The notes under the pieces are model-generated. The model was not told where the DNA came from. It saw only the letters and a program-made list of their open reading frames with translations, and ran no database searches. Positions 35,733 through 45,935 of a stretch of 64,000 bases of DNA are shown here, one piece after another; the first letter of the stretch is position 1, and the number at the start of each line of letters is the position of its first letter. Both the position numbers and the translations under genes were made by a program. The DNA comes from Shewanella avicenniae (lineage in GTDB: Bacteria > Pseudomonadota > Gammaproteobacteria > Enterobacterales > Shewanellaceae). The stretch covers positions 248,001-312,000 of the forward strand of contig NZ_CP071503.1 in assembly GCF_017354945.1 (NCBI RefSeq), given 5' to 3'.

Positions 35733-37097
35733 GTGGTGGTGATGAACTTCTCTGCAATCAAATATCTTTTGCTGCTCTGCCTGACCTGTTTTATTTTGCT
35801 GGTGACCGTTGTTGTTGAATATGTGCAGCAACAGTTGAACGACAACATCGATACAGAGGCGCATTTAGCGGCACAGCAACAGCTACAACTGGTGCGCTAT
35901 CATCTGGAATCGTTATTGAGCCTAAAAGTGATTGAGGCTGGCAGTCTTGCCACGTTCATTTCGGTTAGCCCTGATTCCACTGAACCACAGTGGCGCCAAA
36001 TTGCTGAAAAAATGACCGCGGATAGTCGTTATATTCGTAACATCACAGTAGCACCTAATGATGTCATTCGCTTTGTGCACCCGTTAGCCTCCAATGCGGC
36101 GGTGATTGGTTTAGATTACCGCAGCTTGCCCAATCAATGGCAAGGGGTTGAACGGGCACGACTAACCCAAACCATGCAGATTATTGGGCCATTAACCCTA
36201 ATTCAGGGCGGTGAAGGTTTGATCTTACGTCTGCCAGTGTTTGCCGACCCACCTCATAACCTCGTCTATTGGGGCGGTTGCAGCGTGGTGTTTGATTGGC
36301 CCAACATGCTGGCCGACAGTGGCATTACTGCATTAGCGCAGCAATATTCGCTGGCATTGCGACGGGTTGATGATCGCGGCAATCCAAGCGACTACTTTTG
36401 GGGCGACGGCACCGCATTTGATGAGCCGTTAGCATTAGAGGTGATTAATTTCTTCTCAGGTCATTGGCAACTCGCCATGGGCGCAGCAAAACAACCACCG
36501 CTGCAGAAACGCGGCCAACAACTGGTGCGACTATTTGGCTACAGCTTAATTGCGCTGACTGTGGTGAGTGCGCTGCTGCTGTATCAGTATTTTAATAGTG
36601 TGCACCGTTACTCTTATGAAGATGTGTTGACTAAGGTGGGCAATCGCCGCCAAGCCATGATGGCGCTGCGCCAGTTGGCAGCTAGCCGCGGTCGCTTTGG
36701 GATAATTAGTGTTGATCTCAATGATTTTAAAAAGATTAACGATAATTTTGGCCATGCCGCGGGCGATCTTTTTTTACAGCAGGTGGCACAGCGCCTCAAG
36801 CAACAGCTGCGAGGAACGGATTTGGTGACCCGTTTAGGCGGCGATGAATTTTTGCTTATTATCTCGCGTTTGAAGGACTCAGAGGATCTGCAACGGGTAC
36901 AGGAAAAAATTCGCCAATATGCCTGCCAAACCCCAGTGATGTGGCAGCAACATCCGCTCAACGTCTCCTTGGCCATGGGCTCAGCGCGCTATCCGACCGA
37001 TGCTTCGTCAATCAATCAGTTACTGCAGTTTGCGGATAGTGCCATGTATCAAGATAAACAGCGGGTGAAACAGGCTGCGTCACCCGCGCAAAGCTAA
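35733..37097 (+). CDS. CHASE-like/GGDEF diguanylate cyclase, second of tandem pair
   Basis: A 454-residue paralogue of the preceding gene with the same layout: membrane helix, CHASE-like periplasmic domain ('SRYIRNITVAPNDVIRFVHP'), second helix, and GGDEF with intact LGGDEF and an RGTD inhibition site. Shared blocks such as 'LDYR-LPNQ' and 'VRLFGYS' show tandem duplication, while the ligand domain has diverged. Start at GTG 35733 fits AAGG spacing; ATG 35742 is an alternative. A 228-base gap separates the two genes, so each could have its own promoter. Confidence 0.87.
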   Translation: MVVMNFSAIKYLLLLCLTCFILLVTVVVEYVQQQLNDNIDTEAHLAAQQQLQLVRYHLESLLSLKVIEAGSLATFISVSPDSTEPQWRQIAEKMTADSRYIRNITVAPNDVIRFVHPLASNAAVIGLDYRSLPNQWQGVERARLTQTMQIIGPLTLIQGGEGLILRLPVFADPPHNLVYWGGCSVVFDWPNMLADSGITALAQQYSLALRRVDDRGNPSDYFWGDGTAFDEPLALEVINFFSGHWQLAMGAAKQPPLQKRGQQLVRLFGYSLIALTVVSALLLYQYFNSVHRYSYEDVLTKVGNRRQAMMALRQLAASRGRFGIISVDLNDFKKINDNFGHAAGDLFLQQVAQRLKQQLRGTDLVTRLGGDEFLLIISRLKDSEDLQRVQEKIRQYACQTPVMWQQHPLNVSLAMGSARYPTDASSINQLLQFADSAMYQDKQRVKQAASPAQS

Positions 37098-37101
37098 CGG
37101 T

Positions 37102-37746
37102 TTACTGCTCCATCGATGAGATGAATTTGTTCGATTCGGCAATCGAGCGATTCATCTCGTTAATCAAGCTAGAAATATCCGCTTGCAAGCTGCTAAATTC
37201 GCCTTTGATTGAGGCAATGGTCTGGGCATTAAGGTTGTGCTTCAGATAAAGCATATTGTCTTTCATGGCGGTTAACACGGGCGCCATTTTGCTTTCGGCG
37301 CGGCGCATGCTTTTCACCATCTGCTGATAGGCGCGTTGGGTTTGGTTCAGTTTGTTCTGGCTTTTTTGGCGCAGTGTGGCTTTGCTGATTTCGCCGATTT
37401 CGTCTTGCCACTCATCAAATAGCGCTTCCGCCACTGATTCCACTTTATCGATACGGCCACTCACATCGCTCGCCGCAGTTGACGCTGCGTCATACTCATC
37501 TTTGGCTTTGTCATAAGCGGCTTCCAGCTCACCACCATCATGATTGAGTAAGGCTTGCATCTCTTCGAGAGCTGAGCTGAATTGCTTTTGCGCGTCTTGC
37601 TGTGATTCTTTCGCGGCTTTAACCCGATCCACCATAATATCGCGTTTGTGAATGCCGACTTTCTCCATCGCGCCATAGTAGGCGGATTGACAGCCGGTCA
37701 GCATCAGCATGCAACTGATGCAGAGGGCGGTAACTATCTTTTTCAT
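37102..37746 (-). CDS. DUF2959 lipoprotein
   Basis: A 214-residue lipoprotein of the DUF2959 family. The lipobox is Leu-Thr-Gly-Cys (Cys at 19), with 'QSAYYGAMEKVGIHKRDIMVDRV' after it, typical of the family. The remainder is a long charged helix/coiled coil (about 45-210). Function unknown; envelope location expected. GGGAG precedes the ATG. It follows the small membrane protein gene by 12 bases on the same strand, so the two form an operon. Confidence 0.88.
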   Translation of the reverse strand: MKKIVTALCISCMLMLTGCQSAYYGAMEKVGIHKRDIMVDRVKAAKESQQDAQKQFSSALEEMQALLNHDGGELEAAYDKAKDEYDAASTAASDVSGRIDKVESVAEALFDEWQDEIGEISKATLRQKSQNKLNQTQRAYQQMVKSMRRAESKMAPVLTAMKDNMLYLKHNLNAQTIASIKGEFSSLQADISSLINEMNRSIAESNKFISSMEQ

Positions 37747-37758
37747 GTGAACTCCCTG

Positions 37759-37980
37759 TTAGGCGGCGCGGAATTTCGCCGCATCGATAATGCTCCATAG
37801 GTGGGCAATCCCCGCGATAATGGCAGGAACGACCAGCCACCACGTGGCATACCCAGCAACAGTAATGACGAAAAAAAGAATAGCGGCCAGAATACGGCCT
37901 TGTACCAGTTGGCCCAATCCCGGAATAAAAACGTTGCAGATAGCGGCAATCACGTTACCGGCAGATCCTTGTTGTGACAT
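37759..37980 (-). CDS. Small membrane protein upstream of DUF2959 gene
   Basis: A 73-residue hydrophobic protein with two to three helices. The opening 'AAICNVFIPGLGQLVQGRI' has a Pro-Gly-Leu-Gly-Gln turn like that of small TM2/DUF5683-type membrane proteins, but I do not assign the family. GGAG is well placed before ATG 37980. Co-transcription with the DUF2959 lipoprotein suggests an envelope role. Confidence 0.75.
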   Translation of the reverse strand: MSQQGSAGNVIAAICNVFIPGLGQLVQGRILAAILFFVITVAGYATWWLVVPAIIAGIAHLWSIIDAAKFRAA

Positions 37981-38040
37981 GAAATTCTCCTCTTTGGCAG
38001 CATTCGAACTTGACGTACCAGTATCACCTTTGTCAACAGA

Positions 38041-38979
38041 ATGTTATTGTACGCAGATATCGACATTAGGCACAAAGGACAATGCTGCAAAGTGCACGAT
38101 AATATTGATTTCAGTAAATTACGCCCGTTTCTTTTCGCCAGTTGGCGCTTTGTTCGTCATCTGCGGCTGCGGTTGCAGCGCGACCAGATCAACATCCGCG
38201 CCGGACACTTGGCGTACGTGACCTTACTGTCGCTGGTGCCTATGGTGGCAGTGATGATGTCAACGCTGTCTGCCTTCCCAGTGTTTAAAGGGGTACGCAC
38301 GCAGATTGAGTCTTTCATTTACGAAAACTTTCTGCCCGCAGCCGGTGATACGGTGCAGGTCTATATCAACCAGTTTGTTGGCAATGCCTCCAAAGGTACT
38401 GCCATCGGGATTGGCGCGCTGATGGTGGTTGCGCTGCTGTTGATCAGCGCGATTGATAAGGCACTTAATTATATTTGGCGCACCACAGCGAAACGCCCCA
38501 AAGTGTTGTCGTTTTCCATGTATTGGATGATTTTGACGCTTGGGCCGATTTTGATGGGGGCCAGTCTTGCAGCTACCTCTTATGTGGTGTCCTTGCAGGT
38601 GTTTAATGATGCGGACACCTATGGCATTGGCGCCTTCTTTGTGGCGCGTTTGCCATTTATCTTTTCAGTGGCGGCATTTTTGCTGCTCTACACTGTGGTT
38701 CCCATTCAAAAAGTGCAATTTTTGCATGCGCTATTAGGCGCCGTTGTGGCGGCGTTACTGTTTGAGGCAGGCAAAAAAGCCTTCGCCTTTTACGTGACTA
38801 ACTTTCCGTCCTACGAAGCCATTTATGGTGCCATGGCAACGGTGCCGATTTTGTTTGTGTGGGTGTATCTCTCTTGGATGATTGTGCTTCTTGGGGCGGA
38901 AATCACTGCGGCGATGCCAGAGTTTCTGGGCGAAAAACAACGTCCAGCCTTAGCTGAGGAGCAAGATGGCGCTAACTGA
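38041..38979 (+). CDS. yihY: YihY/BrkB-family membrane protein
   Basis: A polytopic protein of the YihY/BrkB (UPF0761) family with about six membrane helices. The family signature '[20 protein letters not shown]' is near residue 55, and '[17 protein letters not shown]' is near the C-terminus. Function unsettled; formerly misnamed RNase BN. The open frame starts at ATG 38041 without a ribosome site. A GTG at 38092, 12 bases after AAAGGA, would give a length nearer that of E. coli YihY. The stop overlaps the pip start by 14 bases. The yihY-dtd linkage is also known in E. coli, supporting the name. Confidence 0.85.
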   Translation: MLLYADIDIRHKGQCCKVHDNIDFSKLRPFLFASWRFVRHLRLRLQRDQINIRAGHLAYVTLLSLVPMVAVMMSTLSAFPVFKGVRTQIESFIYENFLPAAGDTVQVYINQFVGNASKGTAIGIGALMVVALLLISAIDKALNYIWRTTAKRPKVLSFSMYWMILTLGPILMGASLAATSYVVSLQVFNDADTYGIGAFFVARLPFIFSVAAFLLLYTVVPIQKVQFLHALLGAVVAALLFEAGKKAFAFYVTNFPSYEAIYGAMATVPILFVWVYLSWMIVLLGAEITAAMPEFLGEKQRPALAEEQDGAN

Positions 38980-39928
38980 GCCGTTCGCCGAAACTTGGCT
39001 AGACACAGATGAAGGCCACATACTGCATTTGACTCAGTATGGTAATCCCGATGGTGTGCCCGTGTTGTATTTGCACGGCGGGCCGGGGGCAGGCTGTTCC
39101 GCCAATGAGGGGCAGCTGTTCGATCTCAGCAAAACTCGGCTGATTTTATTGGATCAGCGCGGTTCCGGTGACTCATTACCCCACGGCGGCCTGCAAGATA
39201 ACAATCTATTGGCACTGTTGACCGATATTGAACGGATCCGCCAGTGGCTCAAGATTGAGGCTTGGTGTTTGGCGGGGGGCTCGTTTGGTGCAACCCTCGG
39301 CTTAATTTATTCAGGATTGTGTCCCAAGCGGGTCTTAGCGCAAGTTTATTGGGGGCTGTTTATTCCGTCCGATCAAGGGCGCGATTGGCTCTACGGTGGC
39401 AATGGCGCAGCGAAGCGTTTTCCTATCGATTACTTAGGCTTTGTTGGTACAGCTAAAGCGGATAACTTGTCGTTTAATACGCTGATGGCGCGTTACTATC
39501 GCGCGCTCAATGGCGGTAACCGCATGCAACAATGTATTGCTGCGTGGAATCGATGGGAGCGGGTACTGGCGCAACCTTGGGGCGTACCTTTACCCGTCGA
39601 ACCAATGAAACGTGAAGAAGCTACCGCGCGTATTGAAAGCCATTACGCCATCAACCGTTACTTTGACGCCTATACCTTGATGAAAGCAGGGCGCGGTAAG
39701 TGGCCAGCACACACTGAAATCATCCAAGGCAGTCAAGATTGGGTCTGCCCAGACCATTTATTACGAGAGTTTCTGGCGCCGGTCGCCAAAGACAGTTTCA
39801 GCTACACCCATGTGTCGGGTGGATTTCATTCCATTGATGACGTTAAGATGCACACCGCCGTGTATAGCGGTTGCGCTCGCATGATTGCCAGCGCTGCCGC
39901 TCAGTTGCAGTTAGGAGAACCCCGTTGA
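38966..39928 (+). CDS. pip: Proline iminopeptidase-like alpha/beta hydrolase
   Basis: A 320-residue alpha/beta hydrolase of peptidase family S33. The oxyanion segment HGGPGAG (residues 37-43) and the nucleophile elbow GGSFG (Ser106) match proline iminopeptidases, which usually read GGSWG. The acid is likely in '[10 protein letters not shown]', and the His in '[10 protein letters not shown]'. It would release N-terminal proline from peptides in the cytoplasm. The start overlaps yihY and the stop overlaps dtd (TTGA), forming a three-gene coupled operon. Confidence 0.87.
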   Translation: MALTEPFAETWLDTDEGHILHLTQYGNPDGVPVLYLHGGPGAGCSANEGQLFDLSKTRLILLDQRGSGDSLPHGGLQDNNLLALLTDIERIRQWLKIEAWCLAGGSFGATLGLIYSGLCPKRVLAQVYWGLFIPSDQGRDWLYGGNGAAKRFPIDYLGFVGTAKADNLSFNTLMARYYRALNGGNRMQQCIAAWNRWERVLAQPWGVPLPVEPMKREEATARIESHYAINRYFDAYTLMKAGRGKWPAHTEIIQGSQDWVCPDHLLREFLAPVAKDSFSYTHVSGGFHSIDDVKMHTAVYSGCARMIASAAAQLQLGEPR

Positions 39929-40365
39929 TTGCCCTAATCCAAAGAGTCAGTGAAGCCAGCGTGACGGTGGACAATGCTATTATTGGTGAAATTGGCCGTG
40001 GATTGTTGGTGTTGCTGGGGGTTGAGCAAACTGATACGGCGGAGATTGCCGAGAAGTTGGCTGCCAAGGTGATGAAGTACCGCATCTTTGGCGATGAGAA
40101 CGACAAGATGAATCTTAATGTGCAGCAGGTGGATGGCCAGTTGTTAGTGGTGTCGCAATTTACCTTAGCGGCAGACACCAGCCGTGGCTTGCGTCCCAGT
40201 TTTTCCAACGGTGCTGGTCATGCACAGGCCAATGCCCTCTACCAACATTTCGTGAGTTATTGTCGCCAAGCCGGCATGACCACCGAAACAGGCCAATTTG
40301 CCGCAGACATGAAAGTGGCCTTGGTCAACGATGGCCCGGTGACTTTCTCATTGCAGGTCAATTAA
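39925..40365 (+). CDS. dtd: D-aminoacyl-tRNA deacylase
   Basis: A 146-residue DTD enzyme that hydrolyses D-amino acids from mischarged tRNA. Family motifs are complete: '[15 protein letters not shown]' start, the active-site SQFTL ('VSQFTLAAD') and the Gly-cisPro motif 'NDGPVTFSL'. The start is TTG at 39925, overlapping the pip stop by four bases with AGGAG upstream. No ATG gives the family N-terminus, so TTG is well supported by length and homology. Confidence 0.93.
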   Translation: MIALIQRVSEASVTVDNAIIGEIGRGLLVLLGVEQTDTAEIAEKLAAKVMKYRIFGDENDKMNLNVQQVDGQLLVVSQFTLAADTSRGLRPSFSNGAGHAQANALYQHFVSYCRQAGMTTETGQFAADMKVALVNDGPVTFSLQVN

Positions 40366-40519
40366 CCACCAATACCGCCACTTAGTTGCTCGTCATTTCT
40401 AAAAATTCGAATACATTAGCTTGTTTATTGCGCTATAAGTCCGATTAAACTGAAGTTAGACTAGCTTCATTCAGTGGCCAATCCCCCTGTACCGAATTAA
40501 CTTAATCGCATTGGAGTGA

Positions 40520-41116
<597 letters not shown>

Positions 41117-41204
41117 GGCAAGTAACCTGCTAATCGTTTGTTTTTCATCTCACCTAAGATCAATAGGCGCGTAGATGAGTCCCCTACTCGCCTAATGGTG
41201 TTTT

Positions 41205-41229
41205 GCCCCGTACCCTTCGGGGCTTTTTT
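41205..41229 (+). terminator. azoR: Terminator after azoR
   Basis: GCCCCG (41205-41210), loop TACCCTT, CGGGGC (41218-41223), then six T. It is five bases from the stop of the converging rhodanese gene. Confidence 0.9.
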
Positions 41230-41233
41230 ATGC

Positions 41234-41587
41234 CTAATGAATTGAAAGGCTAAAGTTTTTTGCGCAGTCGGCTGGAATGGTGCTCATCAAATCGTTCAGT
41301 GACCCGCCGTTAATCACGCAATCAAAACCATTGGCTTTTAGCTGTTCACAGGCTTGTCTTGAGCGGATCCCCGCGCCGCAATACAGCACGATCACTTCGG
41401 ATTTATCTTGCACAGGCATCCAAGATTTAAAGGTTTCTAACGGCACATTTTCCGCTTGTGGCAGATGCATGACGGCATATTCAATGGCAGAGCGCACATC
41501 AATCACTCGAGCACCTTGAGTGATTAACTCCCAACAGGTTTCACTGCTGATAGGATTGGATAGTCGTGACAGTAGTGGCAACAACAT
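41234..41587 (-). CDS. Single-domain rhodanese
   Basis: A 117-residue rhodanese-like sulfurtransferase. 'ARVIDVRSAIEY' is the conserved CH2A-type start of the fold, and the active-site loop is YCGAGIRS with Cys70, six residues long as in GlpE/PspE-type single-domain rhodaneses. A short hydrophobic N-terminus (MLLPLLSRL) could be a weak signal or membrane contact, so the location (cytoplasm or periplasm) is open. GGAG precedes ATG 41587; the frame begins with GTG at 41593. It is just beyond the end of the pigment operon but separated from it by a terminator. Confidence 0.85.
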   Translation of the reverse strand: MLLPLLSRLSNPISSETCWELITQGARVIDVRSAIEYAVMHLPQAENVPLETFKSWMPVQDKSEVIVLYCGAGIRSRQACEQLKANGFDCVINGGSLNDLMSTIPADCAKNFSLSIH

Positions 41588-41668
41588 AAGCACTCCATGA
41601 ATAATCCTAGGTAGGGAGATGCATCATAGGATGTCGCCAGCTGTTCAGAAATTAGCCTTTGGTCGCAG

Positions 41669-41692
41669 CAAAAGGCGCAGTCAATGCGCCTT
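41669..41692 (-). terminator. Terminator of the aryl polyene operon
   Basis: On the minus strand: AAGGCGCA (41692-41685), loop TTGAC, TGCGCCTT (41679-41672), then TTTGC. A perfect 8-bp stem starting five bases after the apeR stop, closing the 15.3-kb operon. Confidence 0.8.
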
Positions 41693-41696
41693 ATGT

Positions 41697-42926
41697 TTAA
41701 GGCCAGCGGCGGAAGATGAGTGAGGTGTTAATGCCACCAAAAGCAAAGTTATTACTCATCACCCATTCCGTGGCTAAGTTGCGCCCATCGCCGGTGAGAT
41801 AATCGAGCTCGGCACAATCATCGGCAAGGTTGTCGAGATTAAGCGTCGGCGCGAACCAGTTGTGGCGCATCATCTCAATGCTCCACCAAGCTTCTAATGC
41901 CCCGCAGGCACCTAAGGTATGGCCGGTGTAACTCTTGAGCGATGAGATCGGTGTTTGCTGACCAAATACCGCATGGGTGGCGGCCGATTCAGCTGCATCG
42001 CCGCGGTCGGTTGCCGTACCATGTGCATTCACATAACCGATAGCTTCTGCCGCTAAGTTGGCATCTTGCAGCGCGAGTCGAATCGCTTGCTCCATGGTGC
42101 TGGCATTCGGTTGAGTAATGTGGGCGCCGTCAGAGTTCGTTCCAAAACCGACAATTTCAGCATAGATATTCGCGCCGCGAGCTTTGGCGTGTTCGAGTTC
42201 TTCCAACACGAGGGTACAGGCGCCTTCACCGATCACCAAACCATCACGGTCGCGATCAAAGGGGCGCGGCGTTAATGAGGGTGCGTCATTGCGGGTGGAC
42301 GTGGCAAACAGGGTGTCGAACACCACGGCTTCGGTAGCACATAGCTCCTCGGCGCCACCGGCCAGCATCAGTTGCTGTTGGCCGTATTTAATTGCTTCAT
42401 AGGCGTAGCCGATTCCTTGGCTCCCCGACGTACATGCGCTGCTGGTGGGCATGATTCGCCCTTTCAGCCCGAGAAACACGCCAATATTGACCGCGGTGGT
42501 GTGGTTCATCATACGAATATAGCTGGTGGCGTCAATGCCGCTCATATCGGCGTGTTGCAGCATGTTGCCAAAGCCGACAATCGGCTGTGGACTGCCAGCA
42601 GACGAGCCATAAGCCACGCCCATGCGGCCATCTTGAATACAGCTGTCGCCCAGCAAACCCGCATCTTGCAGTGCGCGCTCACTGGCCACAGTGGCCATCT
42701 GCGCAACGCGTCCCATCGCCCGTACTTTTTTGCGTGAATAATGGCTGGGCAATTCAAAGTCGGTCACTGGTGCGGCTAAGCGGGTGTTGAGCCCTTGATA
42801 GCGATCCCATTCGGGCATTCGCTGTACCGCATTTTGTTTGGCTTGCAGTCTGGCCTGCACGCTCGGCCAGTCATGGCCTAACGAGGAGACACCGGCAATG
42901 CCGGTGATGACAACGCGGCGGCTCAT
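41697..42926 (-). CDS. apeR: Beta-ketoacyl-ACP synthase ApeR
   Basis: A 409-residue FabF-like ketosynthase. The catalytic triad is complete: Cys165 (SSACTSG), His302 (NAHGTATDRGD) and His336 (YTGHTLGACG). In known aryl polyene systems ApeR is the second, homodimeric ketosynthase, proposed to start or prime elongation. It is the last gene of the operon and overlaps apeQ by four bases (ATGA). The name is given by family and by its position at the end of the apeC-apeR order. Confidence 0.9.
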   Translation of the reverse strand: MSRRVVITGIAGVSSLGHDWPSVQARLQAKQNAVQRMPEWDRYQGLNTRLAAPVTDFELPSHYSRKKVRAMGRVAQMATVASERALQDAGLLGDSCIQDGRMGVAYGSSAGSPQPIVGFGNMLQHADMSGIDATSYIRMMNHTTAVNIGVFLGLKGRIMPTSSACTSGSQGIGYAYEAIKYGQQQLMLAGGAEELCATEAVVFDTLFATSTRNDAPSLTPRPFDRDRDGLVIGEGACTLVLEELEHAKARGANIYAEIVGFGTNSDGAHITQPNASTMEQAIRLALQDANLAAEAIGYVNAHGTATDRGDAAESAATHAVFGQQTPISSLKSYTGHTLGACGALEAWWSIEMMRHNWFAPTLNLDNLADDCAELDYLTGDGRNLATEWVMSNNFAFGGINTSLIFRRWP

Positions 42927-43648
42927 AACATGCCACCGTTAACTGAGATCACTTGGCGGGTGATATAAGCCGCTTCATCTGACAGTAAAAAGTTGGCCAA
43001 ACCGGCAATCTCTTCAGGTTTACCCATGCGCCGCAGTGGCACCATCTGCTTTACTAATTCGTCGGTAAAATTTTCCACCATCTCAGTGTCGATAATGCCG
43101 GGCGCAATGCAGTTGACGGTGATTTTGCGTTTTGCCACTTCCAGCGCCAACGCTTTGGTGGCACCGATAATCCCCGCTTTTGACGCGCTGTAATTCACTT
43201 GGCCACGGTTGCCCGCAAGTCCTGAAACGGATGAAAGGGTGACAATGCGGCCGCCTTGGCGGGTTTGGATCATCGGCATCAAGGCAGGATGTACCACGTT
43301 ATAAAAACCATCGAGATTGGTATGGATGACGCTATCCCATTCGTCAGCGGTCATGGCAGGAAAGGCGGTGTCTTGGGCAATACCCGCGTTCAGCACCAGC
43401 CCGTAGTAGGCGCCATGATCCGCGATATTTTGCTCAATTGCGGCACGACAAGCGGCGCGGTCGGCAACATCAAAACGCAACAGGCTAACCTGTACCCCTA
43501 GGGCTTGGATTTCGGCAGCGGTTTGCTCAGCGGCATCCTGACGTGAACGGTAATGCAGGGCAATATCATGGCCAGACTGCGCTAAACGCAGTGCGATGGC
43601 TTTGCCAATACCGCGACTCGCGCCAGTGACTAAAACTCGCTTAGTCAT
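42923..43648 (-). CDS. apeQ: 3-ketoacyl-ACP reductase ApeQ (FabG-like)
   Basis: A 241-residue short-chain dehydrogenase. NADPH-binding 'TGASRGIGKAIA' is at residues 8-19, with 'NAGI' and the catalytic Ser140, Tyr153 and Lys157 (NYSASKAG). It reduces the beta-keto group after each condensation in aryl polyene synthesis; the dehydratases then leave a conjugated double bond because no enoyl reductase is present. GGAG precedes the ATG. It overlaps apeR by four bases. Confidence 0.92.
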   Translation of the reverse strand: MTKRVLVTGASRGIGKAIALRLAQSGHDIALHYRSRQDAAEQTAAEIQALGVQVSLLRFDVADRAACRAAIEQNIADHGAYYGLVLNAGIAQDTAFPAMTADEWDSVIHTNLDGFYNVVHPALMPMIQTRQGGRIVTLSSVSGLAGNRGQVNYSASKAGIIGATKALALEVAKRKITVNCIAPGIIDTEMVENFTDELVKQMVPLRRMGKPEEIAGLANFLLSDEAAYITRQVISVNGGML

Positions 43649-43660
43649 AACTTCTCCAGA

Positions 43661-44137
43661 TTAAAGCGACAGCTCACCGGCCAAATAGGCATCGGTTTGC
43701 TGAGGTTGAAATACATTAACGTTGGCGCTGGCAATCAGCTGTTGCTGGGCATCATGAATGCTGCAATCAAATACCGCGAGACCGGAATCCTCTTGATACA
43801 GCCGTTGCACGCTAATGTGGTAGCGTTGCCCTAAGTTATAGCCAGCCTGTGAAAAACTCAGCTTACGAGTGCCAAGCAGAAAGCCCGTGCGGATAGGCTC
43901 ACCTCGTTGCTCAGCTTCAATGCCCGCCAAGGCTGCCACTGTTTGCGCCATATATTCAATACCGACATAATTCGGTACATGCCTACTGGCGCTATCGACA
44001 AAGGGCGTTTGCTCGCTGATTTCGACGCTGGCAATTAAAAAGTCAGCGCGGTACTGCTCAATGCGATCGATCAGCACCATCGGCGGCCGATGCGGAATAA
44101 AATCGCAAATGTTACGCGCCGTGTAATTGTTATTCAT
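43661..44137 (-). CDS. apeP: Hotdog-fold 3-hydroxyacyl-ACP dehydratase ApeP
   Basis: A 158-residue hotdog protein. 'FIPHRPPMVLIDRI' (His16) corresponds to the FabA/FabZ active-site region, and the helix 'YVGIEYMAQTVAALAG' carries the partner Glu61. In studied systems ApeP forms a heterodimer with ApeI. Start at ATG 44137 overlaps the apeO stop by eight bases; the frame extends four codons upstream. It is more diverged from FabZ than ApeI is. Confidence 0.87.
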   Translation of the reverse strand: MNNNYTARNICDFIPHRPPMVLIDRIEQYRADFLIASVEISEQTPFVDSASRHVPNYVGIEYMAQTVAALAGIEAEQRGEPIRTGFLLGTRKLSFSQAGYNLGQRYHISVQRLYQEDSGLAVFDCSIHDAQQQLIASANVNVFQPQQTDAYLAGELSL

Positions 44138-45332
44138 GTGATAAACCACGACTAAAGATCAGGCTGGCATTACTGCCGCCAAAGGCAAAAGAGTTACTCA
44201 TAAGATGCTGCAGCGGCTTGGGCTGATAATCCTGGCTCACCAATGGTAATGCGGGCAGCTCGGGATCGAACTCAGCATCCCAACAATGCAGTGGTAAGCC
44301 GTTGCTGTGGTTAAATTCCGATAACAGCAACCAGCAAAATCCCGCTTCCAATGCGCCCGCGGCACCAAGGGTATGGCCAGTAAGCGGTTTGGTTGAGCTG
44401 CATGGCGGCAGTGTGCCGCCAAAAACGCGCAGCATCGCCCGAGATTCCATCGTGTCATTTTGTTGGGTCGCTGTGCCGTGCAGATTCACATAATCAATCT
44501 GATTTGCAGCTAACCCCGCTTGGGTCAGTGCTTGCTGCATGGCGTTGACGGCACCATCGCCCTGCGGATGTGGCGCTGAGATATGGTGTGCGTCGGCAGA
44601 TTCTCCGCAGCCCGCTAACATTACTGGGCCGGTGCCACGCTCAAGGGTAAACAGTACCGCACCTTCACCAATATTGATGCCGCAACGATGCAGACTGAAA
44701 GGGTTACAGCGTTGATCGGCGATGGACTCTAAGGCATCAAAGCCGTTCAGCGTCAGCTGGCTCAAACTATCGACGCCGCCCACAATCACCATATCGCACA
44801 GGCCGCTATTGAGCAGACGTTGACCACTGGCAAACACTTTAGCGCTGGAAGAGCAAGCGGTAGATACCGTGTAAGCTGGTCCGGTTAACTGCAAATAATC
44901 GCGTAAAAACAGCGCACTGCTGCCCAGTTCTTGCTGCACATAGTGGTAATCATCAGGAAACTGGCCATGTTGACGATGATATTTCAGCGCCTGCTCACCT
45001 TTGGCGATGCCCGAGGTGCTGGTGCCAATCACCACCCCAATCCGCGCTGTACCGTAACGCTGTTTTGCGGTCTCAACAGCACTGGCTATTGCGGCTAATG
45101 CCTTGAGCATCAGAGCATTATTACGGCAGTCGTATTGGGCGAAACCATCGGGAAATGCGGGCAGTTCGGCGCTGACTTCGCCGACTAACGCACTGCGCCC
45201 GAACAGCAAATGGTCACGCTGCACCATATGAGAGGTGTCACCGCCGAGGAGCGCCTGCAAAATAGTGTGCGGTTCTATGCCTAGTGGCGTACAGAATCCG
45301 GCATGGGTAATCGCAATGGTCATATCCGTCAT
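44130..45332 (-). CDS. apeO: Beta-ketoacyl-ACP synthase ApeO
   Basis: A 400-residue ketosynthase with full catalytic set: Cys160 (STACSSSAK), His285 (NLHGTATQQND) and His320 (LTGHTLGAAG). In characterised aryl polyene systems ApeO pairs with the chain-length factor ApeC to make the iterative elongating enzyme. That agrees with the presence of a Cys-less apeC as the first gene here. ATG 45332 is used; ATG 45323 is an alternative. Confidence 0.9.
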   Translation of the reverse strand: MTDMTIAITHAGFCTPLGIEPHTILQALLGGDTSHMVQRDHLLFGRSALVGEVSAELPAFPDGFAQYDCRNNALMLKALAAIASAVETAKQRYGTARIGVVIGTSTSGIAKGEQALKYHRQHGQFPDDYHYVQQELGSSALFLRDYLQLTGPAYTVSTACSSSAKVFASGQRLLNSGLCDMVIVGGVDSLSQLTLNGFDALESIADQRCNPFSLHRCGINIGEGAVLFTLERGTGPVMLAGCGESADAHHISAPHPQGDGAVNAMQQALTQAGLAANQIDYVNLHGTATQQNDTMESRAMLRVFGGTLPPCSSTKPLTGHTLGAAGALEAGFCWLLLSEFNHSNGLPLHCWDAEFDPELPALPLVSQDYQPKPLQHLMSNSFAFGGSNASLIFSRGLSHE

Positions 45333-45353
45333 GTCTATTCTTGTTAGCCCACA

Positions 45354-45935
45354 CTAAAGGGGAGTAATGGTCAGCATGATGTTGGCAGCTGGTAATTGCA
45401 ATACCGCTTCACTGTGCCAATGATCTGCTTGCTGATAGGTCACTAGAGCGATGAGTTTACCATCTCGGTGCAGCTGCCGACACTGGCTTTGGCCACAGGG
45501 AACTTCGGTTAATTCAGCGCCGTTAATCGATGCCTGCAACAGTTCAGTTGGCCAATAGACCAACTGCAGCATTGCCAAGAGATAATCGGCACGAAACTGA
45601 TTACCGAGCAACATACTCTGCTCGCTGCTCAAGCTATGGCCGTCAAAGGTTAAGCTAAACAGGGCTTGCCCCAGCGGTGCCAATCCTACAACCGTCATTG
45701 CTTGCGTTGTAAAACTAAGTGATACCGTCAGCTCTTGCTGGCTTTCGGCTCGGTTAAAGCGCACTAATTGCACGAGGTCATCCGGCGGCAAGGCGTTGGA
45801 CTGCTGCCACGGCAGTGGCGCCAAACATTGTGATACTTCAGCGGTTAATGACACACAGCTGGCCGGTGCATGTCGCAGTTGTTGGCAACCTGCCAGTAGG
45901 GTGAAGGCGAACATCAATAACCAACGATGCATCAT
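45354..45935 (-). CDS. apeN: DUF3261 lipoprotein ApeN
   Basis: A 193-residue lipoprotein with lipobox Leu-Ala-Gly-Cys (Cys at 17) and DUF3261 features. Along with the LolA-like protein and the MMPL exporter it belongs to the transport module of aryl polyene clusters, probably at the outer membrane. The stop of apeM overlaps its start (ATGA); a second ATG at 45932 fits the GGAG site better. Confidence 0.82.
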   Translation of the reverse strand: MMHRWLLMFAFTLLAGCQQLRHAPASCVSLTAEVSQCLAPLPWQQSNALPPDDLVQLVRFNRAESQQELTVSLSFTTQAMTVVGLAPLGQALFSLTFDGHSLSSEQSMLLGNQFRADYLLAMLQLVYWPTELLQASINGAELTEVPCGQSQCRQLHRDGKLIALVTYQQADHWHSEAVLQLPAANIMLTITPL

